64,000 bases of DNA from Drosophila persimilis. Lineage: Eukaryota; Arthropoda; Insecta; Diptera; Drosophilidae. The position numbers were made by a program, and so were the translations under genes. Under the pieces are notes generated by a model, which worked only from the letters and a program-made list of their open reading frames with translations, searched no databases and was not told the origin of the DNA. This document shows positions 26,846 through 40,000 of the stretch, one piece after another (the stretch's first letter is position 1; each line of letters opens with the position of its first letter). Where the stretch lies: assembly GCF_003286085.1 (NCBI RefSeq), contig NW_020825288.1:496001-560000 (forward strand), given 5' to 3'.

Positions 26846-27530
26846 CTCCCTTCTCGAACCTGTGAAATTTTAATCGAATTGAAAGTAAAACCCCCTTGAT
26901 ATGACCCCCAACTGTGAAGGCACGTTTAAGGCAACTTGAACCGTAAGTCTTGTCCCTCCTCTAAGCCCCTTCCCATCCTGATCTGTCTTTTTCTATGTCC
27001 CATCTCAAACCTGTGAAATTTTAATCCAATTAAAGATCAGCAGAATCTGTGTTCGATTTTCCCCAAAACCAAAAACCAAACCAATCTTCTTCCGTTCCCA
27101 ATCCTGTAAAATTTTAATCGAATTGAAAGTAAAACCTCCTTGATATGACTCCCCGATCTGTGAGAATGTTTAGGAAGCCTAAACCCATAAAAGGATCAGC
27201 AAATACTGTGTTAGATTATCCCCTCTATACCCTACCGATCCTGTTGTATCTTCATCCCTTCTCGAACCTGTGAAATTTTAATCGAATTGAAAGTAAAACC
27301 CCCCTTGATATGACCCCCAACTGTGAAGGCATGTTTAGGGAAACTTAAACTTTAAATCTCATCCCTCCTCTTAGCCCCTTCCCATCCTGATCTATCCTTT
27401 CTATGTCCATTCTCAATCCTGTGAAATTTTAATCCAATTAAAAGCAAAACCCCCCTTTGATATGACCCCCTGTGAAAGAATGTTTAGGCAGCCTAAACTC
27501 TAAAAAAAGATCAGCAGAAACTGTGTTAAC
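26846..27530 (+). repeat. hdc: degenerate tandem/segmental repeat array in hdc 3' UTR
   Basis: Five copies of a core reading CCTGTGAAATTTTAATC start at 26859, 27010, 27103 (one base changed), 27267 and 27418. The first and fourth, and the second and fifth, are each 408 bases apart, so about 190 bases were duplicated at a 408-base distance. Other shared modules: TTGATATGACCCCC at 26896, 27140 (one change), 27305 and 27457, and ATCAGCAGAAACTGTGTT-like blocks at 27036, 27195 and 27510. The second copy appears internally deleted. The array has no coding potential. Confidence 0.88.
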
Positions 27531-28842
27531 CGATCCCGCCTCCCCCATCTCCACATGTTCGATACGAACCCCTACCCATAAGGTTATTTTCCTAAGTTTC
27601 GTCAAATCATCTGTGAGATGAGTGTCGGGTCCTCCCAAAGGGTCCTCCACCGGCAGGATCTCTGCTAAAAATGGGAGGGCCCAACACTCGATTGTGTTGC
27701 CATTCTTCACTGTGACTGGACTGTTCGACAGGAACGTAATTTTTATAAAAAATTCTAAAACTCCCACCCAAAAATGTGACTAGGCCAGGCCCAAAACAAA
27801 CCCCCTTCTTCAACCCCCGTGAAACCCTGTTGAAAACAAACATTTTGAGAAAATGTCTAAACCCCATCCAGTACCCCGAAAATGCCTCCGCGAAAACAGC
27901 CAAACTGTGAGTCCCCCGCCCCGCTACAATCCCACAACTCTCTTTGTGAATATCCGTACGAAAGGTACAAATCGAACCCCCAAATCCAGTGTGATACGAC
28001 TCGGATCTCGGTTAAAGATCCTGCTGTCTGTGAGGCTGCGTGACGTAGGCGTCGATCGTCAGTTAAGAGCTGATGGCCGCACTCGGTTATCTGTGTTCGT
28101 CGATGCATTGCATGGAATTTTCCAAGAGAATTTAAAACCCCAATTTTGATAAACTGTGAATGCCCTTCCTCCCACCTTATCTAACCCACTATATCCTTAT
28201 ATTCCCCTTCCCATTGGTGACTTTTGGTGGGGGTTTGCTTGAAATACAATCCCCTCTTGTGGGGGGCCAGGGCCGAGACGACAGACCCCCTCGGTTCAGG
28301 AGTTGCATGTGCTGCCCCTTTTCGAACTCTGGAAATTATCGCCTCCCTTTGGGCATGGCATTTAGCATTGCCGCCATTTTACATACCAAATAATACAATT
28401 TATATAATCTCCAGCAATTTTCCACAACTCAAGAAGGGACAACTGAGTGATAGTACATTTTTGTTTATACGAAACCCTAACGGGGACTCCTTCGTTGGGC
28501 ATACTAATCTAGAATTACCGTTAAGTTGATAAGTACTCACCCTATACGCCCTATAAACCCTATACCTTATATACCCATACCTAATACCTAATACCTACAC
28601 CTAATGCTCTAACTAAACCTAAATTGATAGAAACTAGCGACAAGCGAGACACACTTTTTGGCATTTACTTGAGAGGATTATATACAGTATATACGTACTA
28701 TACGTTTGGCACACTTATATGTATATAATTTTCGACTAAATCTAAGGTTTTTAATCTAACTTATAATACATGGAGAAGGAAGGGAAGTAACGAGAGGAGA
28801 GGAAAGCGACGACGTTATTAATAGGCACAAAGACCCCACAAA

Positions 28843-28864
28843 ACACACACACACACACACACAC
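28843..28864. repeat. (AC)n microsatellite in hdc 3' UTR
   Basis: About eleven AC units. Further AC-rich runs lie at about 33009-33040, 34160-34193 and 35023-35098. Confidence 0.9.
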
Positions 28865-29454
28865 AAAAAACATGACACAGTTATACAGTTAGACAGTTAA
28901 AGAAACACCCTAACATTTGCATAGTTATATAGATATTTAATTGGAGTAACCTTTAGCCCTACACTACTACACATTATTTGGTAATAAGTTCTTCGCAAGC
29001 CAAGGCCAAGGCCAGGGCCAGGGCCAGTCCGGCCTCGATCTGGTCAGGTCAGGTTAGGTCTGGGCAGGGCGGCAGCACCCCGCACCACCAACTACCACGT
29101 AAGTCAGCCCGTGTTTTAGTTTGATTCTATGTTTGTTTTAGTTAAATGTGCAAGATGGAAAGAAAGAAAGCTCGCTGGAGAGCAATCGAGCCACAACAAA
29201 ACTTATGCCCACCTCAGCCACCAGGAAAAATGAGAAAACAAAGAGAGAACACACACACACCCACTAAACAGAGAGTATGATAGTCAGACTTCCAAGGCAC
29301 CTTGCTCTACTCTACTCTACCTAACAGAAATAGCAGTAAATCATAACTAACTCTAGTAGCTCCTAAAGTAATCACTAAATAATAGTAGACGACGGCAGGT
29401 AGGCAGGCAGCCAAGCAGACAGGCGGAGTAAGTCTATAAAATGGTAAGAGAGAG

Positions 29455-29460
29455 AATAAA
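29455..29460 (+). terminator. hdc: internal poly(A) signal of hdc
   Basis: AATAAA on the + strand, about 4.2 kb into the 3' UTR, in an A-rich context. Confidence 0.35.
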
Positions 29461-30385
29461 CACACATTAAAATGTAATTTATATTACCTCCTTAGCAAAA
29501 ATCAATAACAAATAACGAATAACAAATAACATAAAAATATAAAATGTTTTCTAAATGCATATTAAACAATTATAAAAGAACACACAGGAAAAACAAAATA
29601 TATACACCTAAAACAAATAATCAATTCTATAAACAATTAAATGCAGTTTTTGTTTAGTTTTTAATTTGTACTCAAGAAAATTCTTCAAAACGCCCACCCC
29701 ACCCAAAACCATTTATTTCTTGTGTTAAACGAACGGGATACTTGCGCGTTTTCCAACACTAACTTTTGTGAATTGCATCTTTGATGATCTTCTGTATCCG
29801 ATCGCAGAAAAATGTTTAAACTTTGACCGAAATTCTTAAAAACCAATTCTTGAAAGCTCCCTCAGAGCTCTCGCAGATCATCTGATGACGCAATGTACAA
29901 ATTGGTAAAAGTTTAGGCACTTTCCACCGCAATCCAAGGCAATAGTGAAGCACCGAAGCAAGTGTATCCACACACCATCCCATCCCATCCCATCCTATCC
30001 CAACTCCATCAGCCAATCCCAAATCCTAGTGTATCCCCGAACCATCCAAATTTATAGTTTGATTTTCTAGCTCCCCCACAAATGTAATTTTTTGTTTAAT
30101 TATATATACACTTAGCACACTTTTGTTTATGCATAATTCGTAATGTGTAATATACATATATATATACTTTGTACCTTTTTATGTTATACACGATCCGAAG
30201 AAGGAATCCATCCCTCGCCCAGTGTTGTATCCCCCACCCCATCCCCTTGCTCCTCCTCACCTACCACACATTTGGCAATTCATCTCTTGAATGTCTACTT
30301 TTAATGTAATTTAGTTCAATATTTTAGTTGATTTTTAATATGATTATTTGAACATTTCATTCATTTCTACATGGATGGAAACCTA

Positions 30386-30418
30386 AATAAATTTAATTAT
30401 ACTATATATTTCAATAAA
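30386..30418 (+). terminator. hdc: paired internal poly(A) signals of hdc
   Basis: AATAAA occurs at 30386-30391 and again at 30413-30418, the second followed by a 30-base A-rich run. The A-run also makes this a site of possible oligo-dT internal priming. Confidence 0.4.
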
Positions 30419-33400
30419 AAAAGAAAAAAAAAACAAAAAACAAAAAAAAACATGAAAATTATACTTCCTTCTGCTATTATTATTATTACTACAATTAATA
30501 TTGAATTTTTGTTGAATTTTCAAATGATTAAATGAAATATTTTTAATAAGTTTCGTTCGTTTCATTTTGATTTGATTTGATTTTTGGTTGCAACTGCACT
30601 GATGATAAACCTACAAACATAATCGTACATACATATGTACATCTATATGGATATTACGAATGCCGTCTTGCAGGAGTACAGTGAGGAGAAGTCGACTCAA
30701 AAACCTTTACCGAAATGTATTGCTTAGCATTAGGCAGGAAACCTTGAGGAAGGAGCGGTCCCGATCTGATCCAATCTGATCCGATCCGATCCGCCAGTTT
30801 CCTCTCCGATTGCGATTTAGTTTGGCAGCTACCTCAGTTAGTCACATCTATAGACACAACCACCACCTAACCTAACCTAACCTAACCACTAACTTATATA
30901 TTTAGTACGTAACATATTTACGACGTAGGAACATGTTAATCGCAGCTTAAACGATATAGCTTAGAGCCCGGTTGCATTGCCCCACCAGTATGCAGTACGC
31001 AACAGTTTTGTCCCACTCCCCTCCAGTCTACAGTCTCCACTTCCCAGTCCTGGATTTGGTCTCGTTTTCCGTTGTTCTTTAGCAAACTTGCTTACTGAGT
31101 TACCTGTACCCCCTGTATCCCAAAATAGAAACCCTATCCCCATCTAATCCAATGCACTAAATCAATTTCTTAGTTGAATTTTGAGTTGAAAGCGCAGAAG
31201 AGGAAAGAAAGTCAAATGTTGTAGTCGAATTTTTGTTCACGTTTGTTCTCGTTAAGTTGAAGATTTCATGCCAAAGTACAAAACCTTAAATCAATTCTTC
31301 GTAATTCCTAATTGTCGATGTCTTTGAGTTACCTGAGCATTGATCGTGAGAGACCCTGCCCTTCTACCCCTCTACCATTGTACCACTCTAACCCATCCCA
31401 AATCCAAATCCTTTCGTTTTCCCTGATTTAGTTTGTTTGAGGCTTTACCCCTTAATTGTATAGGCTTAATCCTAATCCCAATGGGCTGCACTTGTTTAGC
31501 ATTTAAGTCTTATGTATGTACATCCGCTCGATTGACAGCGGGTCGAGAAGATACATACAATCGAACCCAATTTATTTAAGTTTGGCACTTGCACTTCGTA
31601 GGCGCCACAGGTTTTGCTAGAAACGAATTTGGTTTACATTTTGAGCATATTACATTGCATTGGTATTGTATTGATATTGTATTGGAATTATCCTTAGAGT
31701 ATGTAGCATAAGCAGGTAGCGAGCAGAACCGATATGGAACACGCAAAAACCGCTGGTTAAGTGGACCAACAGTCGGTTGATCGGGCCATCATCGGAGCAA
31801 GGCTAGCCCATGATACGAGTACCATATAATTAGCATAGGCTTCACGGCGGCAACAAACTGCGGAAGCAAACTGGAGTGTTGAGCAAGCAATACGAGCGAA
31901 GGCCCCACACAGGCATCCCCCAGCCGCGGAAGCCCGAACTCGCCCCATTCCCCATATTCCTCAGTCCCTCTCTAAAGAGTTATGTATTTGATTTAGCAGT
32001 TAGAAGGATAACTTATGGTAGCATTAGGCTACCCCGTACCGTACACGTGCCGTACACGTACACGTACATGAACTTATATCTTATTTGAAGTGCACTCGTG
32101 CTGTCGAAGTATGAATTGTCGAACAATCGTTGCCATTTATTTCGCTATAAGTCCCTAAGTCTACGAGTCAGTCTCAAGTCCAAGTCGTGTCTATGTGTTG
32201 TACTTAGGTTTTAACAGTGCCCGTTCGTTTTAACCCTCGATGTTGTGTTTTGTTCTCTGTAGGATCATATATTACGTAGTCTAGCATCTAGCGATAGCGT
32301 AGTCTTAAGTTACACAACGATAGCAATAGCGATAGGAATAACTGTAGGACTGATGGCCCACAAGACAGCAAAACTATACTGATCCTGTGCGTGTGTGTGT
32401 CGATAAAGAATTGTGATGTGCAATCCGAATCGAAATCGAAATTGAAATCGAAATCGAGTATCCAGAGATGCATTGCCAAAGACTGACTGACTGAAATCTG
32501 AAGTATAATCTCCATAACGTATAGAATGCCAACTGTCTGTCCTCCACTCCACGATAGAGAGCGAGAGACAGTTGGTGTTGTGATCTGTAATAGGAGTAAA
32601 CGAAAGGAAAACGAAGTAATAAGTACTATATAGAACATCCAAGCAATTCAGGTATTTGAACTAATCAAGAATTCAAGGACTTCCAGCAAAAAAAGAGACT
32701 AACTACGAAGCAACAAAAGCAAACAAAACATTCTACCTCATTGTTGAAACGTTTGTAGCGCGGAGTGTGGCTCTTTAGCACCCGATAATACCTCAGATGC
32801 AAAACAAAAAAAAAAAAACATAAATCGATAGGGAAAGAGAAAGGAATGATGATATAGAAGAGGAAAGGAGAGAACAAGGAACTTTCAGTGTAAATTTGAA
32901 TACGTATTTTTAATTATTGTACAGCATTCAAATGGGCAATCACTTCATGTCACGTCATGTCATGTCAGTCATCAGTAATCAGTTATCAGTCATCAAACAT
33001 CAGACCAACACACACACACAACTCTCACACACACACACACTGCCACAGTCTGAGGACCCTAGCATACTTATCATCGCATTCCATACTAGAATTAAGTCAC
33101 GCGTAAGAGAAAACACCAAACAAACATTGATATAGATTCGAATCGAGTGAACCCGTTCCCACACTCATTTGCACTCATTTAGGCTAAGCGAAAAACTCGA
33201 TTCAAACGAACCCTCCTCCAAAAAGACAGCCACAAAAGTAGTTGATAAGAAGAATTGGCATTACACTTAGGTTGACATCAGGAAACAATCATTTTGCATA
33301 AGAAAACACAGATAAGCACTTTCGTTTGCGTTTTGGATCCACTGTCCACATTTGATTTCCTTGAAAAGAGCTCCCCGACATGTGATATTTAATTGGTAAT

Positions 33401-33703
33401 TGCTAAAATTAAAATTGAATTTGAAATTGAAATTGATGGAGAAGCAGAGCAAAGCAAAGGAAGACTCGACATCTGTGAGCATTGGCTTAGCACTTAAGTT
33501 CGAAAGAGAATTAAGAGATTATATATTGTACGTGTATTTTAGATTCGGATAGGGATTCGGATTCGGATTCAGAAACACCAACTGTGACAGCATGAGAAAT
33601 TAATTTGAATTTGAAATTGAAATGATCTGAAATCAAAGAATGAAATGATATGTGGTATATTTTTGGCTTGAAATTTGTAAAATTTGCATAGGAATCGTAT
33701 CGC

Positions 33704-33722
33704 ATCGATCGATCGATCGATC
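33704..33722. repeat. (ATCG)n microsatellite
   Basis: Nearly five perfect units of a self-complementary four-base repeat inside the hdc 3' UTR. Confidence 0.85.
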
Positions 33723-34467
33723 TATTTTGGATATTGTACTGCGGTAAGCTTAATCTAGGTTTAGTTCACACCCACACTGTAACCGAGTCTGCATCACAGC
33801 TGCTAAGAAACAATCATGCACTAAGAAAACTCATAACTGTGACAAAATTTACACAACCCAGCATTCGAGAAGATTCAAGAAGATTTCCCTAAGCTTAACC
33901 CTTTTACCTTTAACCCTAACTAAGTTGCTCGCAGAGCAGATCAAAATTAACAAACCAGAATCAACTTTGTGGCTGCTTCGAGGTAAACCAAGCTAATCAT
34001 TCGCTAACTAGATCGCTTCGGGTCCCCTAAGGACCCCCCGGCGTACGTATGTACATGTAAGTAGATCTGTAAGCTCTAGGCTAAGCACGCTTCCCAACAA
34101 TCCCCCCTCTTCGGCGTTCGACAGAGGGGGCGTCATATGATATACTCACTCTCTCTAACACACACCACACACCACACACACACACACACACACGAATACA
34201 AATTAATGGAATAATTACCTCAGATTAGAATTTTTCTAGTTTAATTCTTACAAATATACATATACTAAATGTTAAATGAAGAAAAAAAAACCCGAACTAA
34301 CGAAAATATTATAAAGATCATTTATACACTCCACAAAAAAAAAACACAAAAAACGAAAAATACAAAAAAAGGACGAGCATTTTTTAATGGCGAGTTATGA
34401 GAAATTTTAATAGTAAAATTCAAGAGCAATTTATTATACAAAAGCAACAAATACCAAGTAATACCTA

Positions 34468-34473
34468 AATAAA
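34468..34473 (+). terminator. hdc: internal poly(A) signal of hdc
   Basis: AATAAA on the + strand about 9.2 kb after the stop codon, followed by TACATA repeats. Confidence 0.3.
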
Positions 34474-36976
34474 TACATACATACATAAAAATGCATGCAA
34501 TCTCAACAAAAACTAAAATTGAAATATGAAAACAAAGTCAAGTAAAGCAAAACTTTTAACGTTCCCCAACAAAAATATTATACGATATCTGGGAATAGAG
34601 TACTGCCCCGAAAATATATGTATGTATACATACATATACATATATACACATATAGACCAAGAAACGCTGCCAAATATCAAAGCTGCCACTCCCACAAAAA
34701 GCCCTACGAACTCCTAGAATCGAACCCAAGCTCAGATCCAAAAGCAGAAAGAGGAGTACTATACGTATGTACATGAGTACATATTTATGTATAGTATATT
34801 GTATATGTATACATCTATGTGTATCTTTTAAACGTATTATTGCATTATTACACACTACGAGTATCGTATATCGTATATCGTGTATCGAGTATCGAATATC
34901 TATTATATATGGCATATATTGCATATGAAGTTTTCATTGTACTATTTAATACTCTATTTGAGAAGCGTCGTCATTATTGAACCTTGTATGTTTCGTTATA
35001 AGTATTTCATAGACCCTCACACCAACACACACACACACTCACTCACATTGACACACTCATACTCATACTCACACCGACACACACACACCCATACACACGT
35101 TTAACAAAAAGAACCGTGTCTCCCATATCCTGTAGGGAGGACTCGATGAATGGTTTTGGGGATCCAGAGGAGGGTCCAGGGTATGGTCGCGCCTACTCAC
35201 ATAGAAGAATTTCTGCTGCTCAGGTAAAGGCGTGGACCTTGCCCTGCCCCTACCCGCGGATCCCCCATCCCCATCCCTCGGCCAGGACCACAGGCAGGAT
35301 GCGGGGGCACGGGCACTGGCACAGTCGTGCCGTGGACTTTGTGTTTAATTTTTCTTTTGTTTAGTTAAACTAGTATTCTGTCTCTTTCTCACTCACTGCA
35401 CGGAAACGGAAGTTAGATGGCGAAAGAATATAGAAGAGAGTGGAGTAGAAGAGAAGAGAAGAAAGTGCGGAAAGCGGAAGCGGAAGGGCAGCCATAGTGG
35501 AATTTTGTTTAAGTTTTTTGTTTCGTTTCTATTATTGAAAAGGAAATTTATGCAAATAATAAGATAATAATATTAAACAAAGTACACTCTACCTTATTTA
35601 GATGCAATGAAACTTTAATTCCTTGAATTAGTCAAATTTGATTTTGGACCTGAACAAAAACAAAATACAAAAAAAAACACAAAAACATTATAAACCTAAC
35701 AAAACAAAACAAAACAAAAAAAAAAGAAACCATTACATATAAAACGAAAAGTAACCAAAAATAAGTAAAATACTTGCTAAATAGACAAATGTGAACTGCA
35801 CTGGACGGGGCCTGGACAGGACCCAAAAAGAGGCCAGGGAAAAAGACAGATACATCCTACCTTCTGGCCCCGTCTTGTGCGGCACTCCTCCATTTTGGGT
35901 TTTGCGTTGAAAGTAATTACGAATAATATTTATGGTATTTCCTACTAAGCGAAAAAGAACATCCTTGGATTTCCTTGTTAAAACTAAAGCAAATATACAA
36001 AAGAGAGAGCGATAGAGAAAACGATTGAGAGCGAAGAGAAATTACAAAGCAACATTGAAAGATACAAAAACATGAACCTCAGCACTCCTGCATCCTACAC
36101 TTATGTAACAAAGCAAGACAAAGACAAAGACAAAGCGAAAGAGAAGAAAGAGACGAAGAGAGAACCCTATGCAAACCCTAGCGAATCAAATGGAGAAGCA
36201 GCGAGAGCAAAAGAGATAGCAGCAGTATGCATTATGCAGTAGCAGTAAGCGCCCCTCCCCCCTTTTCGAAAGTACAAATTGTTTTTATATTGTGAGAGGA
36301 TCTTTTAACGAAAAAAAGGAAGCTGTTCGATCTATAGTTTCCACCCGACTTTGCTTCAGAGGAAAAAACCCAAATGCCCAAAAACATATATGAGAATGCA
36401 ACTCTGTAGAAGCTTCGTATATCGAATATCGAATTCCGCTACAAGATACAATAACCCCTGCCACAGCGTCTCTCTAAGCTAAAAAACAAACACATACACA
36501 CACTTGAACACTCATCATCCACTCTCATCATTTACACCAATCATTCACACTAATCATTGGCATTGAATCAGTGAATCACAAATTCATCAACAAAAAAAAA
36601 AACATATAATACAAAAAAAAAGAGAATATTCTATACACACACATATAAAAACAAAAAAAAAAAACAAAACAAAAAAATATATCGTATCCCCCTTTAGCAC
36701 TTAACACATTCATACATACATACTCGTAAATCATCCATGATATGCGTACTTGTCTCTATTAAAAATACACACTAATAATACTACCTATACAAATAATATA
36801 TGGAATATGTAACATTTACTATGTACTACCTTACGAATCGATTAAACTTCTAAATCTATACATATATCTACGAGTAAATATATATATATACGAGTATATT
36901 TTGTATAAGCGGTCAAGCTGGATGCGAGCAGACCGAGCAGACAGACTCTCGAAGAACAGAACACAAAGAATCTTTC

Positions 36977-36982
36977 AATAAA
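36977..36982 (+). terminator. hdc: distal poly(A) signal of hdc
   Basis: AATAAA is followed 50-80 bases later by a tract rich in TGTG and TTGTG (37035-37062), a good downstream element. The A-rich character of the preceding 12 kb stops here, so cleavage near 37000-37010 is the best guess. Confidence 0.65.
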
Positions 36983-37005
36983 GTGCGACCATTGTCGCTT
37001 ATAAC

Positions 37006-40000
37006 CATCAAGAACCTAATCCGAACTACTTTCAATGTGTTGTGGGATTGTGGGATTGTGTGGCCCTTTCAGAGAAAGGGGTGAACTACAGTTGATGGAT
37101 GCCATTCGATAAGCAGGCCCGTGGGGCCTGAATCACTCACTGCCAATTGGCTGTTGGCCCCTCAGGGGATGGCATTGGATGGGATGGAATGGGATGGGAT
37201 GGGTTCGAGTTGATTTCCTTATCCGATAATCGCGGCTCAAGTCCGGCCAGAGGTGCCAGCTGCGGCCGTTCAATTAGCGTCTCTCAAGCAGCTCCCAAGC
37301 ACCTGACTGGTTTTCTAATTAACTTTTACCCCTCATAGAAGGAGTGGCTGTGCTGGAAACCACAGCTGTGTTCCACCACGAGGACAGCTAACAATATGGA
37401 ATCCAATTTCACAACAAAATTGCACTTGAAAGGACTCCCACCGCCAGCGAAGCCACGGCGACTGCACAATGTACAAATTCAATTGCAACTAATGCACTTC
37501 ATGGGAACTCCTCCATGACACCGACCCCACCCCATATCAGACCCCCACTCCCATCCCATCCTTTGGTCCCACTTGACTGCAGACGTGTCTGCGTGTGAAG
37601 TTTAAGCTGTTTGGCCGCAGGAGCGAACGGCGGAAGGCGGCTGGCGGCTGGCGGCAGGGGAAAGGCGCCAAAGAAACAAGGATGCCGAAGGTTGTGTGCC
37701 CAGCCAGTCAAGGAGCGGAAATCAAACAAGACGCGAGGATTGCTCGCTTCTTAGCCGAGAGACCATAGAGATGAGCTCGTGCTAAAAGAACTTCGCACGA
37801 GATTAACGAATATAACCACGGAATGATTGGTCCGGCTCTTCACACATTTTCCAATTAAATTGAAAAGAAGACTGTCTGTTTTGAGGTCCTAGTCATACCT
37901 ATTTATTTAGATTTGGAAAACTGTTTCAGGTATACTCGTAGTCCTTTTTCTCGACCCCAAAGGGTTCCTCGTGTCACGCTGCCAGCTGTGCGGCAGAGTG
38001 GGAGTCGAGTTCCACTTGCCTTTGCAGCTCTTGGCCGCAGCTGTGTCCTCGCTCCGGCTCCAGCTCGGAACGTGGAAAGCGGAACGTGGCTCGTCTGCAG
38101 TTGTCTGCGTGGCCGGCATGGCAAATATTTAACGCAAACAATGCGCTTAAATCAAAAGCAAGCCATGTCTGCGGCATAACTGTGCGACAGGCAGACAGAC
38201 AAGACCTCATCCCCATCCATGTGCACCATCTACAAGCGGGGGCAAACATGAAATCTATTTAACCTCACACGTCGAGGATACTTCCTCCTGTCCTCATTTT
38301 CCTGCTGCCGATGCTGACGGTGCTCTTCAGTTCTAATGCCCCCTGTCCGGACGCAGGAGCTGCAAAGGAGCATGCAAATCAGCTTTTTATTTGACTGGCC
38401 TCCCGACTGGCGCTTTACAGTGCGGGACCTCGTCCCGGACCTTAACCTGCAGCTGAACCTGTGAATGGAGCGGGTCCTAAGCTGGGTCCATAAGTTCGCC
38501 ACGGAATGACCCTCTGGGGAAATTCATAGTTGATACTTGTGGCCATTGAACCGTACGAAAGGAGAGTGGTACGGACCGGCAATAAACACAACAGAGGAAA
38601 GCAAAAGTGCCGCCCCGGACAGGACAGGACTTTATCCTTATCTCCGTCTCATGTCTCATGTCCCGGCAAAGTTTGTGGCCGAAACTTTCGCTGCCCTCTT
38701 GTGTCAATGAAAACGGTCACTTAAAAAATGTCACCCACCTCCGAAACCCCAAGATAAAACACAAGAAAGACAAAGAACTATGTCGAAAGTAATATGTCTG
38801 GGTATGCATAATTAGAAAAGTTTGCCGCATGCCACATAAGTCATATTTGCCTGACCAGTCGGACTTGATACTGCGCCCGGGATTTATGGAAATACCAAAG
38901 AGTGGGGAGGCTGTTTTATACCATTCAAATTAAACACGACACAGCGTCGTTATCTTTATAAATCAAAGGGAATTACAGGCACCCCATCGCACATCCGTCC
39001 CCACATGTGAATGCCACAGATTCTGGAAATTGTTGCAAACCCTTTCGGCAAACAGCTCAGGCTCAAAGGATGCTTTCCCCACACACGGACATATTTTTAA
39101 TGATTTATTTCCAATTTAAGCAAGATTTCGTACTTAAGATCCTCTGCCTAATGGCCGCCCCCGGCCAAAATGCGAGGTCAGTGGTCACCCCGTCCACGCC
39201 CGGAATTTCCCGAGCGGCCAAGGGTGCAGACATCTGAGCATCGCATCCCCCTCTCAGTTGTCCACTGGCAGTGTGCTAATATGCAAATCCAATTTATTGC
39301 ACTACCCGCTCCTGTTCCTGTGCCTCCGCTGCCCTAGCCACTGCCTCGATATCCTGGCTGGGCGTGAGTTATACCAATCCTTTTTATCTCGGCTGTCGCC
39401 TGGCGTGCGTCGACCACATAAATCTTGTATAAGTTTCTCCTTGCCAGCCAGGGAGCCAAGGAACCAGGCAGGGAGCCAGGGAACCAGCCAAGGAGTCAAT
39501 ATGCTAAATCAGCAAAATCCCTGACTCGCCCCTCCTCCTCTCTACTTGGTTTAACATGGACCTCTGAGGACTGCAGGACGGACGGGACATGTTTGGACAG
39601 CTGCTAAGACATTTCAATAACGCTTTGAGCTGGAGCTGTAGCTGGAGTCGAGAGCCTGGAGTGCCAGTGCGACAATGCCAATCCGTAGTCTTTCCTGGTC
39701 CTGCTCGATGTTTGTTGAATTTTAATCATTTGCGTGATACATCCCTAACTGGAGAACAACTTCATTGAGAGCGAGAGCGGGGAAAGTGAATGGGTAGCTG
39801 GCGAAAAATGGAAGTGCAAGGAGCAAAGGAAAGACAAAAATGTTCTAAAGCATAAATCTTCCCATCAATATTTCGCCTTTCTTTTCTTATAACGAAGGTG
39901 TTTAAGCTAGAGAAGATCTTTAGGAAATATACGATAAAAGGATTAGATAGATTCACTTAACTTATCTTCATACCAAAAGTAGGAAAAATATTGGTTTATA

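Larger units (their letters stand above)
25221..37005 (+). other. hdc: hdc 3' UTR, very long (about 11.8 kb)
   Basis: From the hdc stop to about 37005 there is no recognisable gene. The sequence is AT-rich, with A runs strongly favoured on the + strand (around 25670-25760, 30420-30450, 34280-34370, 36590-36680). Several AATAAA signals lie on the + strand. The last, at 36977-36982, is followed at 37035-37062 by a strong GU-rich tract, the usual downstream element of a cleavage site. Composition then changes to balanced intergenic sequence. Very long 3' UTRs, often nervous-system specific, are known for several fly regulatory genes. The extent here is inferred from sequence, so shorter isoforms ending at internal signals are likely. 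Confidence 0.7.

Noticed and set aside
29970..37203. Complementary CATCC (29975-30001) and GGATG (37168-37203) runs flanking the end of the hdc 3' UTR
   Set aside because: Both are common pentanucleotide microsatellites, and the second lies beyond the likely cleavage site, so pairing in mature mRNA is not expected.
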